DNA of 6,161 nt from an uncultured Chloroflexota bacterium (GCA_937870805.1 CALMZT010000711.1:1-6161), one strand, 5' to 3'. Shown: positions 1 to 5,010, counted from the stretch's first letter. The notes: generated by a model from the letters alone, not told the origin. Numbers and translations are program-made.

Positions 1-140
1 CGAGATGTAATGTTTACTGAGACACAATTTCACAGCTTTTTCTCTAAAATTTCTCGGTGTTCTCGGTGGTTCAATTTCCTTCCTCTTTGCGTCCTCTGCG
101 CCTTTACGGTTAGAAATTGAATTTCCAAACAGGTTCTAAG
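1..140. mobile_element. MITE-like repeat, copy 1 (left end outside window)
   Basis: This stretch matches the element at 4789-4976 in order and orientation. Shared blocks are CGAGATGTAAT at 1-11, TCTCGGTG/CTCGGTGGTTCAA at about 52-73, CGGTTAGAAATTGAATTT at 107-124, and the right-end sequence ACAGGTTCTAA at 129-139. In copy 2, CGAGATGTAAT starts on the last base of the left inverted repeat, so the left inverted repeat of this copy should lie just upstream of base 1. Between the shared blocks the two copies have diverged. No transposase is encoded, so if this is a mobile element it is non-autonomous. The reading frames that cross it are repeat translations, not genes. Confidence 0.6.
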
Positions 141-345
141 CCTATTTTCATGTACAAACGTTCGCCGCGCGAGTATTGAAGCCCCTCTCCCGCGCCACAC
201 AAGTTCCCAAGCCATCCCATTTTGCGCTGTGGGAGAGGGGTTTGGGGTGAGGTCAAAGCGGACGCTCGACAACTTTTCGTCACTCCACAAAATACCTACC
301 CTTGTGAAGACTACGGGCGTGAGGTCCTGGCGAATGCACGCTCTA
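140..345. repeat. Composite repeat module B, copy 1, with hairpin
   Basis: This is the second module of the composite repeat and follows copy 1 of the MITE-like element directly. It opens with GCCTATTTTCATG. It contains a perfect 10-bp inverted repeat, CCCTCTCCC-type arm at 182-191 and GGGAGAGGGG at 231-240, with a 39-nt loop. It continues with GGTGAGGTC and ends in a 20-nt block at 290-309 that is identical to 5177-5196. A partial second unit (GTGAGGTC followed by a diverged tail) is visible at 319-345. Read on the minus strand, the hairpin region gives the peptide LTPNPSP, a familiar signature of interspersed GC-rich palindromes in bacterial genomes. That familiarity is recall, not a search result. 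Confidence 0.7.
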
Positions 346-348
346 ACC

Positions 349-380
349 AGCTATCGACTGGTGACTATCGACTACTCTCT
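349..380. repeat. Heptanucleotide-period array 1 (GACT core)
   Basis: A short degenerate tandem array with the core GACT starting at 356, 363 and 370, exactly 7 nt apart. The unit is roughly GACTATC. The same unit family recurs in the array at 484-535. It lies in gene-free DNA just after the composite repeat. Reading frames through it show no coding character. Confidence 0.7.
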
Positions 381-419
381 AACATTACACTATGCATTAA
401 AGTGTCAAAAGAAACCCAA

Positions 420-468
420 ATGCACCTCTTTTTCTGCTATGCTCTCACATAGCGAAAGGAGTTTGCAT
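420..468. repeat. Long imperfect hairpin between two heptamer arrays
   Basis: An inverted repeat of about 19 base pairs. ATGCA (420-424) pairs with TGCAT (464-468), 426-429 with 458-461 (one G-T pair), TTTC (431-434) with GAAA (454-457), and GCTATG (436-441) with CATAGC (448-453). The loop is the 6 nt CTCTCA, and single-base bulges sit at 430 and 435. No T-tract follows on either strand, so it is not a typical intrinsic terminator. It could be a REP-like palindrome or a structured RNA. No protein or promoter is associated with it. Confidence 0.6.
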
Positions 469-483
469 GTCACCCACCGAGCC

Positions 484-535
484 ACTGACCAATGACTATC
501 GACTAAAGATGATCGACTACCGACTAATGACTAAC
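484..535. repeat. Heptanucleotide-period array 2 (GACT core)
   Basis: A tandem array with unit GACTNNN. GACT or a one-base variant begins at 487, 494, 501, 508, 515, 522 and 529, a strict 7-nt spacing across seven units. The third base group varies (ATC, AAA, ATC, ACC, AAT, AAC), while the core and the period are kept. It mirrors array 1 on the other side of the 420-468 hairpin. Confidence 0.8.
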
Positions 536-724
536 AACTTTGTAAATTCCCTGATGCCTTACTGTTATTCCCGCTTACATCTCACGTTGATGTTAGAATG
601 GGGTTTGGATTGCAAAAAACCTCAGCACGCGCTCCCTTTATGTTTCACAGAATGAATAAAACATTACTCTGATAAATGTGTTTTTGCAGGCTAAAATTTG
701 AGTCTTAGGATTGACTAGCACACC
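536..724. other. Gene-free stretch downstream of xpt
   Basis: I see no coding sequence, RNA gene or clear repeat here apart from the weak hairpin at 658-684. A 7-bp inverted repeat (GGGGTTT at 600-606 against AAACCTC at 617-623, one G-T pair) is AT-rich and may be chance. The region is the 3' flank of xpt, which reads towards it from the right. Confidence 0.5.
658..684 (-). terminator. Possible weak terminator after xpt
   Basis: AAAACATT (658-665) can pair with AATGT-G-TTTT (675-684), giving about 9 bp with one bulged base. On the minus strand the short stem ACATT/AATGT is followed by TTTTATT, as in an intrinsic terminator, about 40 nt past the xpt stop codon. The stem is AT-rich and symmetrical, so it could act in either direction or not at all. 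Confidence 0.3.
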
Positions 725-1333
725 TTATCGACTCGCGTTGAGGTCGGCTTCTTCCGGGCTGACGACGTTGATGGTGTCCCCGTACATGTTCGTGATGGCA
801 GCCAGCGACACGATGGGGAACGTGTAGCCCGCTTTGCGCAGCAGTTCGCGCCCACCCTCAAACGTCTTCTCCACCACTGCTCCCACGCCCACCAACTCCG
901 CCCTCGCACTCTTGACGATGCGTGCCAGCGCCATCAGCGTCTTGCCCGTCGCCAGGAAGTCATCCACGATCAGCACCTTCTCGCCCGCGTGCAGGAACTC
1001 CGCCGACACCAGCAGGTTCACTTCCATGCCCTTCGTGTGGCTGGGCGCGGTCTCCAGGAACACCGGACCCGCCATCGTGATCGGCTTGACCTTGCGCGCG
1101 TATACCACAGGCACGCCCATCGCCAATCCTGTCATCAGCGCGGGTGCGATACCGGAGATCTCCACCGTCAGGATGCGGTCTACGGGCACACCTTCAAAGT
1201 GGCGCGCCATCTCCTTGCCCATCTCCAGCATCAAGTCAGGGTAGATTTGATGGTTGAGGATGCTGTCGATCTTCAGGATACCGTCGCCAAGGTTCTGTCC
1301 TTCAGCGCGTATACGTTCTACCAGTGCTTTCAT
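725..1333 (-). CDS. xpt: Xanthine phosphoribosyltransferase
   Basis: A 202-residue cytoplasmic type I phosphoribosyltransferase of the Xpt family. It transfers the phosphoribosyl group of PRPP to xanthine to give XMP, salvaging purines towards GMP. The start MKALVERI, the motif DSILNHQI near residues 23-30 and ISGIAPALMTGL near 59-70 match my memory of Bacillus Xpt (about 194 aa). The PRPP-binding loop is VLIVDDFLATGKT at 120-132, with the paired aspartates at 124-125. The length is normal for the family and no catalytic element is missing. The ATG at 1333-1331 has AGGA about 7 nt upstream. It is the last gene of the minus-strand block, 95 bp after the EthD-family gene. A purine-specific relative such as adenine phosphoribosyltransferase is less likely because Apt lacks the N-terminal NHQI segment. 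Confidence 0.93.
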   Translation of the reverse strand: MKALVERIRAEGQNLGDGILKIDSILNHQIYPDLMLEMGKEMARHFEGVPVDRILTVEISGIAPALMTGLAMGVPVVYARKVKPITMAGPVFLETAPSHTKGMEVNLLVSAEFLHAGEKVLIVDDFLATGKTLMALARIVKSARAELVGVGAVVEKTFEGGRELLRKAGYTFPIVSLAAITNMYGDTINVVSPEEADLNASR

Positions 1334-1336
1334 TTT

Positions 1337-1357
1337 CAGTTCCTAGTGTTTAGTGCT
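1337..1357. repeat. Heptanucleotide-period array 3 (TAGTGTT type)
   Basis: CAGT at 1337, TAGT at 1344 and TAGT at 1351 are 7 nt apart, about three degenerate units. The array lies directly in front of the xpt start codon. The AGGA that serves as the xpt ribosome binding site is the complement of bases inside it. Confidence 0.55.
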
Positions 1358-1361
1358 AGCT

Positions 1362-1367
1362 ATCATA
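1362..1367 (-). promoter_or_regulatory. Possible -10 element for xpt
   Basis: The minus strand reads TATGAT here, one base from the sigma-70 -10 consensus. It would start transcription about 20 nt before the xpt ATG. No good -35 hexamer stands 16-18 nt upstream, so the call is weak. xpt may also be read through from the EthD-family gene. Confidence 0.3.
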
Positions 1368-1390
1368 TTCAAGAGTGACTTGCATTTCAC

Positions 1391-1425
1391 TCATTGCTCA
1401 TTGCTGATTGCTCATTGCTCATTGC
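1391..1425. repeat. Heptanucleotide array 4 (TCATTGC x5)
   Basis: Five consecutive 7-nt units: TCATTGC, TCATTGC, TGATTGC, TCATTGC, TCATTGC. Only one base differs across all five. A short TAACTAAC tail at 1426-1433 runs into the stop codon of the EthD-family gene (1429-1431). This is the cleanest of the five 7-nt-period arrays and occupies most of the spacer between that gene and xpt. Confidence 0.9.
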
Positions 1426-1428
1426 TAA

Positions 1429-1761
1429 CTAACTGTTCGGTGTACTGCCCCCGCCCTCTTCATAGACCTCGGCAAACAGCATTTCAAACGCACCTGCTGG
1501 CAAACGCCGCAGTTCGCCGCCCGCCGTTTGTCCAAGCGGTGAGGTGAGCGATTCTTGCATTCTGGCGTAATCATCGTAGTAGACTTCCAGCACACGATAG
1601 TAGGGAGACTCGCCGAACGGGCTGCCGAGGACGCTGTTTACCTGCCGCCGCGTGATGAGGGGCATACGCTCAACCAGCGCGAGGAAGTCATTGTAGACGT
1701 TCTCGAAAGCCTCCAGTTGATTGGGCGCAGGCTTGCGGAAGACAATCATGAATTTGACCAA
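1429..1761 (-). CDS. EthD-family protein
   Basis: A 110-residue protein of the EthD family (dimeric alpha-beta barrel fold). The name comes from a protein of the ethyl tert-butyl ether degradation cluster. Most members, including this one, have no defined reaction. Family features seen are the first strand MVKFMIVFRKP, the helix around AFENVYNDFLALVERMP (18-34), VLGSPFGESPYYRVLEVYYDD (44-64), SLTSPLGQTAGGEL (71-84) and the last strand FEMLFAEVY (92-100). The C-terminal tail EEGGGSTPNS is likely flexible. I chose the TTG at 1761-1759 because GGAG (1773-1770) lies 8 nt upstream and the MVKF start fits the family. The ATG at 1749-1747 would be 20 nt from that site. It has its own extended -10 promoter, so it need not be co-transcribed with the response regulator. 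Confidence 0.82.
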   Translation of the reverse strand: MVKFMIVFRKPAPNQLEAFENVYNDFLALVERMPLITRRQVNSVLGSPFGESPYYRVLEVYYDDYARMQESLTSPLGQTAGGELRRLPAGAFEMLFAEVYEEGGGSTPNS

Positions 1762-1792
1762 TTGTGCTGCTCCATGCTAGAAGTTGGCGCGG

Positions 1793-1801
1793 ATTATACC
1801 A
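1793..1801 (-). promoter_or_regulatory. Extended -10 promoter for the EthD-family gene
   Basis: The minus strand reads TGGTATAAT, a perfect extended -10 (TG-N-TATAAT). Extended -10 promoters often manage without a good -35, and none is seen here. Transcription would start near 1786, giving a leader of about 25 nt that contains GGAG at the right distance from the TTG start. Confidence 0.6.
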
Positions 1802-1811
1802 CTGGATTTTC

Positions 1812-1852
1812 CTGCGTATAGCGTGCAGCGAGCCGCGCAGGATTTTACGCAG
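1812..1852. repeat. Inverted repeat after the response regulator gene
   Basis: CTGCGTA (1812-1818) and TACGCAG (1846-1852) form a perfect 7-bp stem around a 27-nt GC-rich loop. It lies between the response regulator stop codon and the EthD-family promoter. No T-tract follows on the minus strand, so terminator function is uncertain. The bases just to the right (about 1853-1880, TTTGGGCTTTCTGAGGTTGA) resemble a common interspersed bacterial repeat whose translation reads FGLSEVEG. This is recall only. Confidence 0.35.
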
Positions 1853-1891
1853 CTCGTTTGGGCTTTCTGAGGTTGAAGGGTTAACTGTACA

Positions 1892-2260
1892 TCATTTGTC
1901 GAGTAACTGTGTGAGGACGTTGAGCAGTTCTCTTTGGGTCACAGGCTTGCCTAAATGGAAGTCGAAACCGTTCGCGAGGTAATGTTCCCGATCAACACGG
2001 CGCACGTTACCCGTGAACGCGACGAACGGTATAGTGGCAAAACCCGGCAGCTTGCGCAGCTTCTGAACCACTTCAATTCCGGTCATATCGCCGAGATCAA
2101 TATCGATGAGAACCAATTCAGGGGTGTACGCCTCTGCCTGTGTGATACCTTCTTCACCGCTGGATGCCCCCTTGAATTCATAGCCTGCCTGCGCCAGCCA
2201 CTTGCTGACGAGGACAATACTTTGCGGGTTATCATCAATGTACAGAATCTTTCTGGGCAT
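1892..2260 (-). CDS. Single-domain response regulator (CheY/DivK type)
   Basis: A 122-residue protein that is one receiver (REC) domain with no output domain. It would accept a phosphoryl group from a histidine kinase or phosphotransfer protein and signal by protein-protein contact. Visible landmarks are the acidic pair D9-D10 in YIDDN, the phosphoacceptor D53 in LIDIDLGDMTG, the switch threonine T83 in AFTG and the conserved K105-P106 in LGKP. All key residues are present, so it should be active. The ATG at 2260-2258 has AAGGA about 6 nt upstream. No kinase is encoded nearby, so its partner is elsewhere. It follows the secreted protein gene by 52 bp, with a terminator in that gap. Confidence 0.92.
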   Translation of the reverse strand: MPRKILYIDDNPQSIVLVSKWLAQAGYEFKGASSGEEGITQAEAYTPELVLIDIDLGDMTGIEVVQKLRKLPGFATIPFVAFTGNVRRVDREHYLANGFDFHLGKPVTQRELLNVLTQLLDK

Positions 2261-2274
2261 GAATGTCCTTCTTT

Positions 2275-2301
2275 AAAAGGGGGCAATCTGTGGACTGCCC
2301 C
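2275..2301 (-). terminator. Intrinsic terminator after the secreted protein gene
   Basis: On the minus strand GGGGCA (2301-2296) pairs with TGCCCC (2285-2280) around a 10-nt loop, followed after one or two C residues by TTTT (2278-2275). It begins about 11 nt past the stop codon of the secreted protein. The ribosome binding site of the response regulator lies immediately beyond the T-tract, so the hairpin sits inside that gene's leader. Confidence 0.65.
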
Positions 2302-2312
2302 TCAACATAGCC

Positions 2313-3734
2313 TTAGTGAATAGGTACAGCGTCTACATCACCGCGAATAGTGACATACGGCGCGAAAATCCAACCAACGATACCATCATAGCGCACTTGC
2401 AGCCAGAAGTTATCAGCACCTTGCACAGTCCGTCCGATAATTGGCACCACTGCTCCCCAGGGTACTTGCGCAAAGACCTGTGTGCGCGTGCTTGGGCGGC
2501 GGCGTAAATTCATCGGCGCGCGTGGGATAGCAAGTACCCCTACTTCGGCTGCGCCATCAATCTGATCAAAAATCGTCGTGCGAATAGGTACGGCGTTCGG
2601 ATCACCTGTCAGTTCCAGATAACGTCCCGATGACCACCCTTGCAAGTACTGCTGTGCGACAGGCGTTGCTGGTAATGTGGCGACACCGGGAATAGCAGTT
2701 AAGCTGCTGGTATCGACAGTTGTGGTGCTTGAGGGTTGACCAATCGGCACATTCAGCAGGTACCACGTATAGATGCCTTCGTCTCGGTTGCGGGCGATCA
2801 CACCATAGTTATTGCCCGGACGTGCCGCTGTGATGAATGTCGCACCAAGATATGGACCTGTACGCACCGATAACCCACGTACACGCACGACCTGTGCTGT
2901 GATCGCCGCCTGCGCTGTCGTGCCCGTTAGCGTCAGCGTATAAGGACCTGCTGTGCCCCCAAAGCCCGCAACGATGATGGTATACGTTCCCGCTTGCGGC
3001 AAGGTGAAGTTTGAAATAAGCGAGTTGAGGTTTACATTGTCGGTAATGTCATCGTTAAAAGCAAGCTGATTACCAGACGGTCCATTCAGGGTAACTGTTG
3101 GGTCAAGCGTTGGCGGTGAGCCAGCGTTGACGGCAATCGTGATGACATCTCCGGCATTTCCAGTAAAAGTCCATGTGTTGGTGCCGCCTGACGTAATGGT
3201 TCCAGTGACCGTTTGTCCATAGGTGATTGTGCCCCCACCAGCGCCGCCGCCAATACTGGAGCCGACCTGCTGCCAACTGAAGGAAATCTGCGCGTTGCCC
3301 GATGCTTCAATGAATTCGACGACGATGTTGTGCGCGCCTGCCGCAACACTGATCGTCGTCTGGAAAGTACCCACGCCCCCTTCCGTATGATTCAGGATAA
3401 GCTGGCTGTCCAGATACACACGCGCACCGTCATCACGAGTGAGTGTAAACGTGTATGTGCCTGCCGTGAAGGTCTGCGTACCAGTGAAGCGCGCTGAAAA
3501 GTTATCGGCAGGGATTATAGGGTCGGGGCTGCCCGCGCCATAGTTGAAGTTGATGGCACTTTCAACGCGCGACACCGTCGGACTACCGCTAAAACTCTGC
3601 GATGGATAGTACACTGCTGACCAATTACTGCCAAAAGTCTGCGCCTTTGTCGATTGCGGTACGAGCAGCGTACCGATTACCAACAAAAGGACAGCGGGAA
3701 AAAACACGAATAAGCGCAAATAACGTCGTCTCAT
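2313..3734 (-). CDS. Secreted PA14 / PPC-like / SH3-type repeat protein
   Basis: A protein of about 473 residues, probably exported. Numbered from the upstream ATG at 3743, it has a basic N-terminus and hydrophobic segment (about 5-33), with likely cleavage near STKA-QTF at 34-35. A PA14-like domain follows at about 36-160, including the motif DDGARVYLDSQLILN. A glycine-rich linker (161-171) leads to a PPC-like beta domain (about 172-275) with NTWTFTGNAGD and AGTYTIIVAG. Two SH3-type segments come next, at about 284-332 (LSVRTGP, TWYLL) and 408-470 (MNLRRRPSTRT, WLQVRYDGIVGWI). PA14 domains often bind carbohydrate and bacterial SH3 domains often bind cell-wall material, so a surface-binding role is an inference. 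No catalytic domain is seen. I chose the ATG at 3734-3732 because GGAG stands 9 nt upstream. The ATG at 3743-3741 abuts that GGAG with no spacer. Confidence 0.85.
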   Translation of the reverse strand: MRRRYLRLFVFFPAVLLLVIGTLLVPQSTKAQTFGSNWSAVYYPSQSFSGSPTVSRVESAINFNYGAGSPDPIIPADNFSARFTGTQTFTAGTYTFTLTRDDGARVYLDSQLILNHTEGGVGTFQTTISVAAGAHNIVVEFIEASGNAQISFSWQQVGSSIGGGAGGGTITYGQTVTGTITSGGTNTWTFTGNAGDVITIAVNAGSPPTLDPTVTLNGPSGNQLAFNDDITDNVNLNSLISNFTLPQAGTYTIIVAGFGGTAGPYTLTLTGTTAQAAITAQVVRVRGLSVRTGPYLGATFITAARPGNNYGVIARNRDEGIYTWYLLNVPIGQPSSTTTVDTSSLTAIPGVATLPATPVAQQYLQGWSSGRYLELTGDPNAVPIRTTIFDQIDGAAEVGVLAIPRAPMNLRRRPSTRTQVFAQVPWGAVVPIIGRTVQGADNFWLQVRYDGIVGWIFAPYVTIRGDVDAVPIH

Positions 3735-3773
3735 GAGGTTCATCTCCAGCGTTTGCCTTGTGTTCTAGACTCT

Positions 3774-3779
3774 ATTATA
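3774..3779 (-). promoter_or_regulatory. -10 element for the secreted protein gene
   Basis: The minus strand reads a perfect TATAAT, about 40 nt upstream of the chosen start. It is preceded by TGTT rather than an ideal TG-N. The 16-18 nt upstream positions hold only weak -35 matches. Start of transcription near 3767 would leave a leader of about 30 nt with the ribosome binding site in it. Confidence 0.45.
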
Positions 3780-3918
3780 AACATTAAAAGAAAGTTGACG
3801 ATTTTTTTACGCAAATTCAGTTACATTAGTACCAATGCGTAGCGGCGTAAAACTTTTTCGCGCGTTTTGCGTATTTAATGATAGATTACTCAACTACCAA
3901 ATAAGGGAGAAACGTATC
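3780..3918. other. Divergent intergenic region
   Basis: AT-rich DNA between the secreted protein gene (minus) and the DUF4342 gene (plus). A TTGACG at 3795-3800 looks like a plus-strand -35, but the nearest -10-like sequences (TTACAT or TACATT from 3821) are 20-21 nt away, too far for a standard sigma-70 promoter. I cannot place the DUF4342 promoter with confidence. An ATG at 3835 opens the DUF4342 frame early but lacks a ribosome binding site. Confidence 0.4.
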
Positions 3919-4236
3919 ATGAGTGACCAACAGACTCCACAAAGCAGTTCACGTCCCATTACCGAGGAACTGGAACTCGCAGGTAAGGATCTTGTGGAAC
4001 GTGTTAAGGGTTTGATTGAAGAAGGCAACGTGCGCCGTATTATCATCCGCAATGCCGAAGGACGTTCACTGCTCGAAATTCCCATGACAGCAGGGGCAGT
4101 CGTCGGCGGTGTGCTGGTGCTGTACAGCCCCGTGTTCGCTGGTTTGGCAGCAGTCGGTGCGCTCGTCGCCCGCTTGAAGATCGAAGTTGTGCGTGAAATC
4201 ACCCCTGGTGACGACGACTTCGAAGCCAAAGGCTAA
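3919..4236 (+). CDS. DUF4342 domain protein
   Basis: A small protein of 105 residues that I recognise as DUF4342-like, a family without an established function. The N-terminal half is charged and helical (EELELAGKDLVERVKGLIEEGNVRRIIIRN, about 16-45) and leads into EGRSLLEIPMT. A hydrophobic stretch follows at about 57-84 (glycine- and valine-rich, then a second hydrophobic run after SPVFAG), which could be a membrane segment or hairpin. The end is acidic (PGDDDFEAKG). The start at 3919 is preferred over the in-frame ATG at 3835: GGGAG at 3905-3909 lies 9 nt upstream, and the MSDQ start leads straight into the family pattern. A strong terminator follows 24 nt after the stop codon, so it is probably monocistronic. 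Confidence 0.85.
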   Translation: MSDQQTPQSSSRPITEELELAGKDLVERVKGLIEEGNVRRIIIRNAEGRSLLEIPMTAGAVVGGVLVLYSPVFAGLAAVGALVARLKIEVVREITPGDDDFEAKG

Positions 4237-4260
4237 TTCTACCAGCGCGATCAGACACGA

Positions 4261-4289
4261 GGCGGCTGCTCATTGGGCAGTCGCCTTTT
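4261..4289 (+). terminator. Strong intrinsic terminator after the DUF4342 gene
   Basis: GGCGGCTGC (4261-4269) pairs with GCAGTCGCC (4277-4285) over 9 bp, including one G-T pair. The loop is 7 nt (TCATTGG) and TTTT follows at 4286-4289. Stem composition, loop size and position all fit an intrinsic terminator. Confidence 0.9.
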
Positions 4290-4339
4290 GATTCCCTCCC
4301 AGGTTTTCCCTAAATTACTGTAACATCAAAGTCAACTTA

Positions 4340-4368
4340 TTGGCGTTGAATCTGTGTTATAGTACAAT
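4340..4368 (+). promoter_or_regulatory. Sigma-70-type promoter for the Roadblock gene
   Basis: TTGGCG at 4340-4345 (-35, 4 of 6 consensus bases) and TACAAT at 4363-4368 (-10, 5 of 6) are separated by an ideal 17 nt. Transcription would start near 4375, about 30 nt before the GTG start codon and downstream of the DUF4342 terminator. Confidence 0.7.
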
Positions 4369-4406
4369 CGGAATGACATTGATTTGAAGCGAACAGGAGA
4401 TAACCC

Positions 4407-4778
4407 GTGGCGAAGTCACGTACCGAACAACTGGTAGAACGCCTGCGTGATTTACAGGCAAGCTCAGGGGATGTGGAAGCCGCCGCGATTGTCAGCGTGG
4501 ACGGTTTGAGCATGGCGTCTTCGCTGCCCTCCAATATTGAGGAAGACCGCGTGAGCGCGATGTCTGCCGCAATGCTCTCACTGGGTGAGCGTATTTCCTC
4601 CGAATTGGGGCGCGGTGAACTGGAACAGGTGATGGTCAAGGGTGAAAACGGCTACGTCATCCTCACCGCTGTAGGGGAAGAAGCCGTGTTGACGGTGCTG
4701 GCACGTAAAGACGCCAAACTCGGTTTGATTTTCCTGGATGTAACACGCACGGTTGGCGACTTAAAGCAATTGGTCTAG
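4407..4778 (+). CDS. Roadblock/LC7 domain protein
   Basis: A 123-residue cytoplasmic protein that is one Roadblock/LC7 domain, the fold of MglB. Such proteins usually dimerise and act as regulators, often GTPase-activating, of small Ras-like GTPases of the MglA type. The family pattern is clear: an N-terminal helix (TEQLVERLRDLQASSGDVEAA, about 6-26), the strand-turn AAAIVSVDGLSMASSLP (25-41), a long helix with MSAAMLSLGERISSELG (52-68), then strands EQVMVKGENGYVILTAVG (73-90) and AVLTVLARKDAKLGLI (93-108). The GTG start is supported by AGGAG at 4395-4399, 7 nt upstream, and by a good promoter. No GTPase gene is in the window, so its partner lies elsewhere. Only 10 bp separate the stop codon from the MITE-like element, and no terminator is seen. 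Confidence 0.9.
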   Translation: MAKSRTEQLVERLRDLQASSGDVEAAAIVSVDGLSMASSLPSNIEEDRVSAMSAAMLSLGERISSELGRGELEQVMVKGENGYVILTAVGEEAVLTVLARKDAKLGLIFLDVTRTVGDLKQLV

Positions 4779-4781
4779 ACC
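4772..4781. repeat. 10-bp palindrome over the Roadblock stop codon
   Basis: GGTCTAGACC is a perfect palindrome containing the TAG stop codon at 4776-4778. It is too short and lacks the loop and T-tract of a terminator. It may be chance. Confidence 0.4.
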
Positions 4782-4788
4782 TTATTCC

Positions 4789-4976
4789 GCATCAGAAGCT
4801 GTCTGATAATTCGAGATGTAATATCGAATGATGTAAAGACGCAGTTCTTCTCGCTATTTTCTCAGTGTTCTCGGCGTCTCGGTGGTTCAAATTTTCTTTT
4901 TCTCCTGGCGAACATCGTTGTACTCAACGCGGCGTCTTGGCGGTTAGAAATTGAATTTTCAGACAGGTTCTAATGC
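4789..4976. mobile_element. MITE-like element, copy 2, with inverted ends
   Basis: A 188-bp element bounded by imperfect 24-nt inverted repeats: left arm 4789-4812 (core AGAAGCTGTCTGATAATTC) and right arm 4953-4976 (core GAATTTTCAGACAGGTTCT), with 21 of 24 positions complementary. The inside contains the TCTCGGTGG and CGGTTAGAAATTGA blocks shared with copy 1, plus a small palindrome GAAATTGAATTTC at the inner edge of the right arm. It encodes no protein and no clear target-site duplication is visible. The size, ends and second copy fit a non-autonomous transposon relic mobilised by a transposase encoded elsewhere. An alternative is a non-mobile structured intergenic repeat. Confidence 0.6.
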
Positions 4977-5010
4977 AAGTTCACAGTTTTCAGTTGACAG
5001 TTTTCAGTCA
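4977..5010. repeat. Heptanucleotide-period array 5 (CAGTTTT type)
   Basis: CAGT begins at 4984, 4991, 4998 and 5005, each 7 nt apart, with the remaining three bases alternating between TTT and TGA types. The array starts directly after the right inverted repeat of the MITE-like element. It lies in a segment of about 63 bp that copy 1 of the composite repeat lacks. Confidence 0.75.

Noticed and set aside
30..290. Minus-strand reading frame of 86 codons across the left repeat
   Set aside because: It translates the MITE-like element and the hairpin module (peptides such as LTPNPSP and NHREHRE), has no ribosome binding site and is repeat sequence, not a gene.
600..623. Terminator hairpin GGGGTTT/AAACCTC
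   Set aside because: The stem is short and AT-rich, includes a G-T pair, and has no T-tract in the right place on either strand.
222..655. Overlapping plus-strand reading frames in the gene-free left region
   Set aside because: They run through the hairpin module and the 7-nt arrays. No family is recognisable and no ribosome binding site fits.
834..1378. Plus-strand reading frames opposite xpt
   Set aside because: They are antisense shadows of a well-supported xpt gene and have no family resemblance.
1391..1425. CRISPR array
   Set aside because: Units are 7 nt with no spacers. CRISPR repeats are much longer and separated by unique spacers.
1334..1428. Purine riboswitch upstream of xpt
   Set aside because: xpt is often riboswitch-controlled in Firmicutes, but this 95-bp spacer consists largely of two heptamer arrays and lacks the three-way-junction aptamer pattern.
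3795..3827. Plus-strand promoter TTGACG with TTACAT/TACATT for the DUF4342 gene
   Set aside because: The spacing of 20-21 nt is outside the usual 16-18 nt, so I did not list it as a promoter.
3835..3918. Upstream start for the DUF4342 gene, adding 28 residues
   Set aside because: The ATG at 3835 has no ribosome binding site, the added residues do not resemble the family, and the ATG at 3919 has GGGAG at good spacing.
3894..4229. Minus-strand reading frame opposite the DUF4342 gene, and a similar one at 4337-4639 opposite the Roadblock gene
   Set aside because: Both are low-complexity serine-rich antisense shadows of recognised genes.
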